Made by a program: the position numbers and the translations under genes. The notes under the pieces were generated by a model. It was not told the DNA's origin, made no database searches, and was given only the letters and a program-made list of their open reading frames with translations. A DNA stretch of 5,870 nucleotides from positions 1 to 5,870 of the forward strand of contig JAUIME010000354.1 of assembly GCA_030433195.1 (NCBI GenBank). The letters run 5' to 3'. This document shows positions 1 through 5,870 of the stretch, piece after piece (positions within the stretch are counted from its first letter, which is position 1; every line of letters begins with the position of its first letter). This DNA is from a bacterium. Its GTDB lineage: Bacteria > Planctomycetota > JACOTG01 > JAUIME01.

Positions 1-642
1 GTCGCCGAGCTCGACGTGTCGCACGCCGAGTCGCGCCTCTCGCTCGCGCAGCAAGCGATCGAAGCCGCGCGCATCGAGCTCGAAGATACCGAGGAACGGC
101 TCGCGCGCCACGAGATTCGTGCTCCCGCGGGCTGGACCGTCCTCGCGCGCGAAGTCGAGCCCGGCGCCATGATCGCCCCTGGGCAATCGATCCTCGAACT
201 CGCGGACGTCTCGACGCTGTCGGTTCACGCGCGCTTGTCCGAGGCCGAGGTCCGCGCCCTGCGTGCGATCGGGTCCGAGATCCCCGTCGAGTTCGTCCAC
301 GACGACAGCGAGCCCGCGCTCGCGCGTCTCCATCGCGTCGACGTCGGACACGATTCGGTGACCCTCAAACGCATCGTCGAGCTGCGCCTTCCCGGCACGA
401 GCGCTCCCGAGGCGAGCGGCGGCCTCGAGGTCGCGTTCCGCCTCAGCGTCGAAGACCCGACCGGCTCGCTGCGCATCCCCGACGCATTCGTCGAGAAGCG
501 GCTCGAACGGTCGTTCGTACACCTTCGCGACGGACGCCGACTGCCGATCGTACCGCTGCGCGTCCGCCCGACGTTCGTCCTCGTCTCGCCCGAAGCCCTT
601 CCCGCCGACGCCGTCCTCGTCCGCCCCGACAACGCTCCCTGA
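1..642 (+). CDS. RND-type efflux periplasmic adaptor (membrane fusion protein, HlyD/AcrA family), 5'-truncated
   Basis: The frame is open from base 1 to a TGA at 640-642, so this is the last 213 residues of a gene that begins upstream; the internal ATG/GTG codons are not credible starts. Numbering residues within the window, 1-37 are a heptad-like descending helix of the alpha-hairpin rich in Leu, Ala, Glu and Arg. Next comes the half-lipoyl signature HEIRAPAGW (37-45), continuing to PGQSILELAD (about 54-63). Residues about 66-130 look like the beta-barrel domain, starting with SVHARLSEAEV, and about 131-213 the membrane-proximal beta domain. This order is that of AcrA/MexA-type adaptors, which bridge an RND pump to a TolC-type channel in the periplasm. 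The usual lipoyl 'APFDG' is here APAGW. The N-terminal signal or lipoprotein region and the hairpin tip lie outside the window. The RND gene follows after 12 nt, consistent with an operon. The family call is secure; the substrate is unknown. Confidence 0.9.
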   Translation, partial: VAELDVSHAESRLSLAQQAIEAARIELEDTEERLARHEIRAPAGWTVLAREVEPGAMIAPGQSILELADVSTLSVHARLSEAEVRALRAIGSEIPVEFVHDDSEPALARLHRVDVGHDSVTLKRIVELRLPGTSAPEASGGLEVAFRLSVEDPTGSLRIPDAFVEKRLERSFVHLRDGRRLPIVPLRVRPTFVLVSPEALPADAVLVRPDNAP

Positions 643-654
643 TCGGACCTCGCC

Positions 655-3600
655 ATGGAATCCCTGACCCGGTTCTTGCTCCGCCAAGGCGTACTGCTCA
701 ACGTCTTGTTCCTCGGCGTCGTGATCCTCTCGGCTCTGTTCGCGGTTCCGAACATCCCCATCGATCGCTACCCGAACATCCAGTTCGGCGAAGTCCAGAT
801 CACGACGCGATACCCCGGCGCATCGCCCGAAGAAGTCGAGCGCCTCGTGACCGACATCATCGAAGAGTCGATCCGCGGGATGGAAGACATCGACTTCATC
901 CGCTCGGTCTCGAACGCGAACCAATCGTTGATCCGTGTGAAGTTCGTGGACGACACCGACTACGACGGGTTGTACGACGAACTGCGACTGCGTGTCCTCG
1001 GCGTGCAGAGCCGATTGCCGACCGTGAACGGCGATCCGCTCACTCCGTACTTCGAAGAACAAGACGTCGACGAGTGGCTCCCGGTCATCCAGCTCAATCT
1101 CGTCTCGGCCGATCCTGCCGTGCCGCTGCCCAAGCGCGTGCTCGTGCTGCTCGCGAAGGACCTGCGCACGCGTCTGCAGACCCTTCCGGACGTGAAGGAC
1201 GTACTGCTCCTCGGGGATGATCCCGAGCAGTTCGTCGTCGCGCTCGACCCGCGCGCACTCGAGCGGCACCGCATCACGACGGACGACGTCGTCGCGGCGC
1301 TTCGCTCGACCGGCACCGCGCCGCCCGCCGGAACGCTCGACACCTCCCTCGGCGAGCGTCTCATCCGTGTCGATCACCGCTTCCGCGACCGCGACGATCT
1401 GCAGAACGTCGTCGTCCGCCGTGACGGGGACGGCAACCTGCTACGCGTCGCCGACCTGCTCGACGCCGAGTCGACCGGGTTTCGGCGCATCGACGGCTCG
1501 GCGATCACGACCGTGAACGGACGCGAGACCGTCGCCTGCAAGGTCCTGAAAACTCGAGCGGGCAACGCGATCGACATCAAGCGGGAAGTCTTCGCCATCG
1601 TCGACGAGTTCCTCGAAACGCACGCCGACACGGGTCTCGCCATCGTGCCGACGCTCGACAGCACCTTCAAGATCAAGGACGGTCTCGGCGTCCTCGTGAA
1701 CAACCTGCTGTTGTCGGTCGTGCTCGTCATGGCGCTGCTGTTCTTGTTCATGGCGCAGCGCGGACGTCGGCTGACGGCATTCGGCCTCGGGCTCGGAGCG
1801 GTCGCTGCGGTCGTCGTCGGAGCCGTCCAAGTCACGTGGGTACAATCGGTCGCCATCGGGCTCCTCACGTTCTTCGTCTTCGCCACGTGTCGCGCCGCGG
1901 TGCTCACGGTGTCGGGTATCGTGTTCGCGTTTCTCGGCTCGCTGCTCGTGTTCTACTTCGCGGGTCAGAGCGTCAACGAGATCTCGCTCCTCGGGTTCGT
2001 GCTCGTGATCGGGATCGTCGTCGACGACGCGATCGTCGTGATCGAGAACATCCAGCGCCGTCGCGAGGAGGGGGACGGGCTCATCGACTCGGTCGTCCGC
2101 GGCACGTCCGAAGTCTTCTGGCCCGTGACGAGCGCGACGTTCACGACGATGGCCGCGTTCCTGCCGATGCTCATCATGACGGGCTCGACCGGGGACTTCT
2201 TCGCGCTCGTCCCGATCGCCGTGTGCGTCGCGCTCGCGATCAGTCTCTTCGAGTGTCTCGTGATGCTTCCGCTGCACGTCGTCGACCTCGAGCGGCTCAT
2301 GGGCCCCGACCGCGCTGCCGAGCGCGGACGCGTCGCGAACGGCGATCCGCTGCGCCGCCCCGGTTTCCTCGGCCGCGTCTCCCGCGGGTACGATCGCCTG
2401 CTGCGCTTCAACCTCTCCCACCCCGCCACGGCGCTCGGCGGGTCGCTGCTCCTGTTCGTGCTCGCCCTGTTCCTCTTGTTCGCTCCCGCGTTCGGCCTGC
2501 CTCCGGTGTTGAAGCTCGTGTTCTTCCCCGAAGACACGTCGGTGACGCTCGTCTACGCGCGCATGCCGGCGGGAACGACCCTTACCGAGACCGACGCGAC
2601 CGTACGCGCGATCTCGGAGCGACTCGTGGAACGCGGCCCGGGTGAAGTGCGCAGCGTCTCGGGAACGGCCGGATTCCTCGTCGACCTCGCCTACCGACCG
2701 GTTTGGAGCAATCAGTACGGCATCCTCTTCGCCGAGATGGCCCCGCGCGAAGATCGAACCTACGACGACCCCGCGGCGCTCATCGCTCGCATCCGCAGCG
2801 ATCTCGAAGACGAGTTCGAGCGGGACGGCGTCGACCTCGAGGTGATCGCCGCTCAAGACGGGCCGCCGGTCGGTCAACCGCTCAACGTGCGCGTGACCGG
2901 GGTCGACGACGCGAGCGTGCTCGCGATGGCCGAAGATCTCCACGCATGGCTTCTCGAGGCCTCTGCCGAAGGCGGCGCGCTCGACGGGCTCATCGACGTC
3001 ACGCACGACCGCACGCAGATCTCGACGGTCGTCTCGTTCGAGCCCGATCGCGAGCGCGTCTCGCTCTACGGTCTGCGCGACGTCGCGGTGCAGCAGTTCG
3101 TCGCCGACGCGCTCGACGGCGCCTACATCGGCGACTTCCGCCGCATCGACGAAGACGTCCCGATCCGCGTGAGACTCTCGCCCGCGACGATCGGCGACCC
3201 GCTCGATCTGCTCGACGTCCCGATCACCAACGACGTCGACGGCCGGCTGGTGCGCTTCAGCGACGTGGGCCGGCTCGCCCTGTCGCAAGAGCCCGCGTCG
3301 CTCGTACGGCGCGACTTCGAGCGCGCGATCACGATCACGGGCAATCTTCGCGCGGATGCCGAGCTCGGAGCCGCCGAGCTCACGCGGGAGATCCGCGGTT
3401 GGTACCGCGAACGAGCGCCCGACTACCCCGGCGTCGCACTCGCCTTCGGCGGCGAAGCCGAGAGCACGGGCAAGAGCTACCGCAGCCTGATCCTCGCATT
3501 CGGCATCGCGACGCTGCTCATCTACGCGATTCTCGCATCACAGTTCCGCAGCTACGCGCAGCCGTTTCTGATCATGTCGAACATCGTCTTCAGCTTCACG

Positions 3601-5400
3601 GGCGTGATTCTCGCGATGGCATTCTTCAGCGTCGCCGCGGAGCTCATGCCCGCGGGCTGGGTGCGCCCCGAGCGCTCGTACTTCACGGTGCAAGCTTTCA
3701 TCGCCATCGTCGGACTGACAGGCCTCGTCATCAACGATGCGATCGTACTCATCAACTTCATGAATCGCCGCGTCGCCGACGGCTTGCCGCTTCGCGACGC
3801 GGTCCTGACCGCGGGACATCAACGCATGCGACCGATCCTCATGACCACGGCGACGACCATCGCGGGACTCCTCCCGATGGCGATCGGAATCCCCGACTTC
3901 AGCATCGCGTGGAGTCCGTTCGCAACGTGCTTCATCGCGGGGTTGATCGTCAGCACGTCGATGACGCTCCTCGTGGTGCCTGTCCTGTACCAGATGCTCG
4001 AGTCGGTTCGTCGTCGGCTCGGAGCGCGACTCGCGCGCTTGCACGCGAGCCGCGGGTCGAGCGCGCTCGATTCGCCAACGCGTACGACCCTCGCCGGACT
4101 CGTGCTCGCCGCGGCGAGCCTCGCTTGCGGCGCAGGTGTGGCGAGCGCCGAGCCCCCGTCCGCCGAAACCCCGTCCGCCGAAGAAGCCGAGCCGATCGTC
4201 CTCGACGCCGACTCGGCCGATGCGCTCGCGCGCTTGCGAGTCGAGTCGGTCGAAGCCGCGCGGGAAGCCCTCGAGGCGCAGCGCTCGCTCACCCGGGCCG
4301 ACCGCGCGTTCGCCTACCCCCGCATCGGGGCATCCGCGACGTACACGTACAACGGCGATCTTCCCGAGATCGACTTCGGTCCGTTCGGTGACTTCGAAGC
4401 CGGTCGCGAGAACGACTATCGCTTGGATCTCTCCGGGGAGCAGCTCTTGTACGCGTTCGGTCGGCGCGACGCGGTGCAGGATCGCTCGCGCGCGCTCGTC
4501 GAGTCGTCGCGCGCCGAGCTTTCACGCACGCGGCTCGAGGCCGGCATGCGAGCGCGCACCGCGCTCGCGGACGTGTGGCTCTCGCAAGCGGATCTCGAGA
4601 TCGCGAGCGAGCGTCTCTCGCAGCGCAACGACGAGCTCGAGGACGCGCGCGATCTGTTCGAGGTCGGGAACGTCGCCGAGATCGACGTCCGCGAGGCGTC
4701 CATCCGCGTGATCCAATCGGAGGACTCGCTGCGCTCGGTGCGCGCGCGCGCCGAACGCGCGCGCCTCGCGCTCGCTGCGGCCGTCGCCGCCGACCCCGAG
4801 GACATCCGCGTCGAAGGCGTACTCGATCGCCCGAAAGACCTCGAAACGCGTATCTCGGCGGCCCGGGATCGCATCGAAGGCGGAGTGGAGATACGATCCC
4901 TGCGGGCCCTTCGGAAAGTTGAAGACGCGACGCGGCGAGATCTGGGTGCGCAGCAGCGTCCCGAGATCCTCGGCTTCGGCGCGCTCGGCGCGGATGGCGA
5001 CAAACCCGACGATCTCGATTCGTCGTGGAACGTCGGAATCGCCATCCAGTGGAGCCTGTATGACGGGGGCGATCGCATCGCACGCCAATCCGCGGCGAAG
5101 CATCGCGCCCGCGAATTCGGACAGCGGATCGAGGACGTACGCCGCAGCCGGCGAACGGCGCTGGCGCAGCTCGTCTCCGATCTCCGCTATCTCGACGAGC
5201 GCATCACGCGGCAACGCGAAGCCGTCACGCTCGCCGAAAGCAACTACGAAGACGCACGAGAACAGTATCGAGCCGGACTCATCACGATCACACGCCTCGG
5301 CGACGTGAGCCTCGATGTCGCCGAGGCCCGCTTTCGACTCGCGGCACTCGTACACCGTGAAGTCTTGACATCGATCGAGCTCAGGAGATTGGCCGAGTGA
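655..5400 (+). CDS. Fusion protein: HAE-type RND efflux permease + TolC/OEP-family outer-membrane factor
   Basis: One frame of 1581 codons. The ATG at 655 is chosen because it lies 12 nt after the adaptor stop, has a weak GGA-type ribosome site (645-647), and gives the expected short cytoplasmic N-terminus before TM1 (about 9-30). The RND part (about 1-1122) has the full duplicated layout. Periplasmic loop 1 (about 31-340) includes the docking-domain pattern ITTDDVVAAL...PPAGTL (207-228). Then come TM2 (about 345-367), TM3 (about 415-436), TM4 with the proton-relay pair D457/D458 (GIVVDDAIVVIEN), TM5-6 (488-538) and TM7 (about 590-611). Loop 2 starts at FFPED (623-627). TM8-12 follow, with VINDAIVLINF in TM10 and RMRPILMTT at 1057-1065. 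AcrB ends about here (near 1050 residues), but this frame continues through a signal-like segment (1146-1165) into a complete OMF domain. The D-D pair places it with proton-driven drug/amphiphile pumps rather than metal pumps; this is inference. The fusion is plain in the sequence; whether the product stays fused is not known. Confidence 0.93.
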   Translation: MESLTRFLLRQGVLLNVLFLGVVILSALFAVPNIPIDRYPNIQFGEVQITTRYPGASPEEVERLVTDIIEESIRGMEDIDFIRSVSNANQSLIRVKFVDDTDYDGLYDELRLRVLGVQSRLPTVNGDPLTPYFEEQDVDEWLPVIQLNLVSADPAVPLPKRVLVLLAKDLRTRLQTLPDVKDVLLLGDDPEQFVVALDPRALERHRITTDDVVAALRSTGTAPPAGTLDTSLGERLIRVDHRFRDRDDLQNVVVRRDGDGNLLRVADLLDAESTGFRRIDGSAITTVNGRETVACKVLKTRAGNAIDIKREVFAIVDEFLETHADTGLAIVPTLDSTFKIKDGLGVLVNNLLLSVVLVMALLFLFMAQRGRRLTAFGLGLGAVAAVVVGAVQVTWVQSVAIGLLTFFVFATCRAAVLTVSGIVFAFLGSLLVFYFAGQSVNEISLLGFVLVIGIVVDDAIVVIENIQRRREEGDGLIDSVVRGTSEVFWPVTSATFTTMAAFLPMLIMTGSTGDFFALVPIAVCVALAISLFECLVMLPLHVVDLERLMGPDRAAERGRVANGDPLRRPGFLGRVSRGYDRLLRFNLSHPATALGGSLLLFVLALFLLFAPAFGLPPVLKLVFFPEDTSVTLVYARMPAGTTLTETDATVRAISERLVERGPGEVRSVSGTAGFLVDLAYRPVWSNQYGILFAEMAPREDRTYDDPAALIARIRSDLEDEFERDGVDLEVIAAQDGPPVGQPLNVRVTGVDDASVLAMAEDLHAWLLEASAEGGALDGLIDVTHDRTQISTVVSFEPDRERVSLYGLRDVAVQQFVADALDGAYIGDFRRIDEDVPIRVRLSPATIGDPLDLLDVPITNDVDGRLVRFSDVGRLALSQEPASLVRRDFERAITITGNLRADAELGAAELTREIRGWYRERAPDYPGVALAFGGEAESTGKSYRSLILAFGIATLLIYAILASQFRSYAQPFLIMSNIVFSFTGVILAMAFFSVAAELMPAGWVRPERSYFTVQAFIAIVGLTGLVINDAIVLINFMNRRVADGLPLRDAVLTAGHQRMRPILMTTATTIAGLLPMAIGIPDFSIAWSPFATCFIAGLIVSTSMTLLVVPVLYQMLESVRRRLGARLARLHASRGSSALDSPTRTTLAGLVLAAASLACGAGVASAEPPSAETPSAEEAEPIVLDADSADALARLRVESVEAAREALEAQRSLTRADRAFAYPRIGASATYTYNGDLPEIDFGPFGDFEAGRENDYRLDLSGEQLLYAFGRRDAVQDRSRALVESSRAELSRTRLEAGMRARTALADVWLSQADLEIASERLSQRNDELEDARDLFEVGNVAEIDVREASIRVIQSEDSLRSVRARAERARLALAAAVAADPEDIRVEGVLDRPKDLETRISAARDRIEGGVEIRSLRALRKVEDATRRDLGAQQRPEILGFGALGADGDKPDDLDSSWNVGIAIQWSLYDGGDRIARQSAAKHRAREFGQRIEDVRRSRRTALAQLVSDLRYLDERITRQREAVTLAESNYEDAREQYRAGLITITRLGDVSLDVAEARFRLAALVHREVLTSIELRRLAE
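1759..1890 (+). other. Extra hydrophobic segment (about 44 residues) between TM2 and TM3 of the RND domain
   Basis: Residues 369-412 begin with a basic RGRR and continue as two hydrophobic runs, about 373-393 (Leu/Ala/Val/Gly-rich, ending QV) and about 396-412 (VQSVAIGLLTFFVFATC). Compared with AcrB from memory, the stretch from R413 to D457 aligns without gaps to AcrB from its post-TM2 Arg to D407: both span 44 residues. The end of TM2 (LFLFMAQ) also aligns well, so the extra residues fall cleanly between them. Two short helices would keep the remaining topology unchanged. The RND family normally has a short loop here. Function is unknown; it might be an extra helical hairpin at the periphery of the membrane domain. 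An alternative is one longer re-entrant or amphipathic element. Confidence 0.65.
4090..4149 (+). other. Signal-peptide-like segment at the RND-OMF junction with an A-x-A cleavage site
   Basis: Residues 1146-1165 form a hydrophobic run (LAGLVLAAASLACGAG then VASA), preceded by an Arg-rich stretch (1119-1143, with RRR and several further Arg) and followed by acidic EPPSAE. This is the n-, h- and c-region arrangement of a Sec signal peptide, with ASA (1163-1165) fitting the signal peptidase I rule of small residues at -3 and -1. AcrB-type pumps end in the cytoplasm, so the segment would cross inward-to-outward and deliver the OMF part to the periplasm. It could act as a cleaved internal signal or stay as a 13th membrane helix. 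The Cys at 1158 (context SLAC) does not match a lipobox well. No strong ribosome site precedes in-frame ATG 3994, TTG 4039 or GTG 4102. Confidence 0.7.
4154..4182 (+). repeat. Two-copy 15-nt tandem repeat in the fusion linker
   Basis: The 14-base unit ccccgtccgccgaa occurs at 4154-4167 and again at 4169-4182, separated by a single A, giving a 15-nt period that preserves the frame. It encodes P-P-S-A-E followed by T-P-S-A-E just after the predicted A-S-A cleavage site. The Pro/Ala/Glu composition fits a flexible, solvent-exposed spacer between the membrane segment and the first OMF helix. In-frame repeats of this kind can change copy number by slippage without breaking the protein. Confidence 0.85.
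5383..5388 (+). promoter_or_regulatory. Shine-Dalgarno sequence for the ABC exporter gene
   Basis: AGGAGA lies inside the last codons of the fusion gene, 8 nt before the GTG at 5397. It is the strongest ribosome-binding site in the window. It decides the start of the downstream gene in favour of GTG 5397 over the in-frame ATG at 5421, which has no comparable site. With the GTGA stop/start overlap it indicates translational coupling. Confidence 0.75.
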
Positions 5401-5870
5401 ACGGAAACAAACTCGGACGCATGGCCGAACATCGAGGACGCAGCGGCCCCGTGGTCGATCGCCCCGGCAAAGGAAAGCGCGTGAGCGGCGCGAGCGTCCG
5501 CAACGCGTTCAACACGCTGATCTGGCCTCGTCGCGGCATTCTCGCGGTGGGCTTGCTGCTCATCGTGATCAGCCAATCCGCCGCGCTCGTGATTCCGCTC
5601 TCCCCCAAGTACTTCATCGACGGAGTGCTGAAGGAGGGCAAACCGCTGCTGCCGATACTGCTCGCGGTTGGAGGTGCGGCAATCATCCAGGCCCTCACTT
5701 CGTTTACGCTCACGCGCCTGCTGTCAGTCCGCGCGCACGAGCTCATCGCCGAGTTGCGCATCCAGGTGCAACGGCACATCTCGCGACTTCCGACCGGATA
5801 CTTCGACCGGCACGCCTCCGGGACGCTCGTCTCGCGCATCATGTCCGACGTCGAAGGCATTCGCAACCTC
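5397..5870 (+). CDS. ABC exporter, N-terminal transmembrane region (type I/IV exporter, MsbA/BmrA-like), 3'-truncated
   Basis: The frame runs from GTG 5397 to the window edge (158 codons, no stop). The GTG overlaps the preceding TGA as GTGA and has AGGAGA 8 nt upstream; ATG 5421 is the fallback start. Residues 1-46 are a basic, polar cytoplasmic N-terminus. TM1 is about 47-68, followed by PKYFIDGVL (70-78), a pattern typical at the outer end of TM1 in ABC exporters. TM2 is about 83-105. Residues 112-158 contain the family pattern RAHELIAELR, then HISRLPTGYFDRHASGTLVSR..SDVEGIRN, which is intracellular loop 1 with its coupling helix. The ATP-binding domain, if fused as usual, lies beyond the window. 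Such proteins dimerise in the inner membrane and export lipids, drugs or peptides; the substrate cannot be read here. Sharing an operon with a tripartite pump suggests an export-dedicated cluster, which is inference. Confidence 0.88.
   Translation, partial: MNGNKLGRMAEHRGRSGPVVDRPGKGKRVSGASVRNAFNTLIWPRRGILAVGLLLIVISQSAALVIPLSPKYFIDGVLKEGKPLLPILLAVGGAAIIQALTSFTLTRLLSVRAHELIAELRIQVQRHISRLPTGYFDRHASGTLVSRIMSDVEGIRNL

Larger units (their letters stand above)
4150..5397 (+). other. TolC/OEP-family outer-membrane factor domain of the fusion
   Basis: Residues 1166-1581 (416 aa) resemble a whole mature outer-membrane efflux protein, slightly shorter than TolC or OprM. After an acidic linker come the two OEP repeats. 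Repeat 1 has helices about 1180-1222, the strand region IGASATYTYN (1224-1233) and QLLYAFGRR (1263-1271). It continues with a long coiled helix (about 1280-1330), the periplasmic turn FEVGNVAEIDV (1335-1345) and a returning helix to about 1380. Repeat 2 has the strand NVGIAIQWSLYDGG (hallmark YDGG at 1469-1472), a long helix (about 1475-1537), the equivalent turn YRAGLITITRL (1538-1548) and a final helix ending LRRLAE. Such proteins trimerise into a beta-barrel plus alpha-barrel duct from periplasm to outside, docking on adaptor hairpins. No stop or frameshift interrupts it. There is little C-terminal extension past the last helix, which makes this a compact OMF. Confidence 0.9.

Noticed and set aside
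1441..3288. Long antisense open frame (615 codons) opposite the RND domain
   Set aside because: It lies wholly opposite a well-supported gene. Its translation is dominated by Asp, Glu, Arg and His with no domain-like pattern, as expected when the complement of a GC-rich coding frame lacks stops.
3994..4104. Internal start for a separate OMF protein (ATG 3994, TTG 4039 or GTG 4102)
   Set aside because: None has a well-placed Shine-Dalgarno sequence; the only GGAG nearby (4021-4024) is 14 nt from the TTG. GTG 4102 would leave no positively charged n-region. It is not excluded but is less supported than continuous translation.
4111..4128. Possible lipobox around Cys1158 (SLAC)
   Set aside because: The -3 position is Ser rather than Leu, Val or Ile, and the nearby A-S-A site is a better peptidase I match. 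An acylated OMF start is therefore not supported.
2703..4391. Long + strand open frame (562 codons) overlapping the RND domain in another frame
   Set aside because: The translation is almost entirely Arg-rich low-complexity sequence, a frame shadow of high-GC coding DNA. The frame used at 655-5400 carries recognisable RND motifs over the same bases.
4742..4764. GC-alternating inverted repeat (9-bp arms, 5-nt loop)
   Set aside because: It lies within the OMF coding frame and encodes alternating Arg/Ala in a helix. It is explained by codon use, and no U-tract follows to suggest a terminator.
5365..5393. TTGACA resembling a -35 promoter box ahead of the ABC gene
   Set aside because: At 17 nt spacing the -10 position reads ATTGGC, a poor match, and the gene is already coupled to the upstream gene by GTGA overlap.
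5421..5423. ATG 5421 as the start of the ABC exporter
   Set aside because: It has no good ribosome site, while GTG 5397 has AGGAGA 8 nt upstream and overlaps the preceding stop. Kept only as an alternative.

Overview
The window is a GC-rich, densely coding, single-strand segment from a diderm (Gram-negative-type) bacterium. The diderm inference rests on the proteins encoded: a periplasmic adaptor, an RND inner-membrane pump and a TolC-type outer-membrane factor. Third codon positions are mostly G or C, and TCG (Ser), CGC (Arg) and GTC/CTC are used heavily. A high-GC planctomycete or myxobacterium-like lineage would fit, but the phylum cannot be fixed from this sequence alone. I see no tRNA, rRNA, CRISPR array, insertion sequence or rho-independent terminator. 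Nearly every base is coding and no stretch over about 25 bases lacks a gene.

Layout, all on the + strand. (1) Positions 1-642 hold the 3' part of a membrane-fusion (periplasmic adaptor) protein. (2) Positions 655-5400 hold one uninterrupted 1581-residue reading frame with two proteins' worth of sequence. Residues about 1-1122 are a complete HAE-type RND (AcrB-like) permease, and residues about 1178-1581 are a complete TolC/OEP-family outer-membrane factor. The join (residues about 1113-1177) is an Arg-rich cytoplasmic tail, a signal-peptide-like hydrophobic stretch ending in an A-x-A site, and a short Pro/Ala/Glu linker with a tandem repeat. (3) A GTG start at 5397, overlapping the previous stop codon as GTGA and preceded by a good Shine-Dalgarno sequence, opens the 5' part of an ABC exporter that runs off the window.

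The first two genes supply all three parts of a tripartite efflux pump: adaptor, inner-membrane motor and outer-membrane channel. Pump and channel are encoded as one polypeptide. The join is topologically sensible. The RND C-terminus is expected in the cytoplasm, and the hydrophobic segment would carry the following OMF part across the inner membrane, where signal peptidase I could release it. Whether the product stays fused or matures as a polyprotein is the main open question. The RND part also carries an extra hydrophobic stretch of about 44 residues between TM2 and TM3, apparently a helical hairpin, which AcrB lacks. The tight spacing (12 nt, then a 4-nt overlap) points to one operon that includes the downstream ABC exporter.
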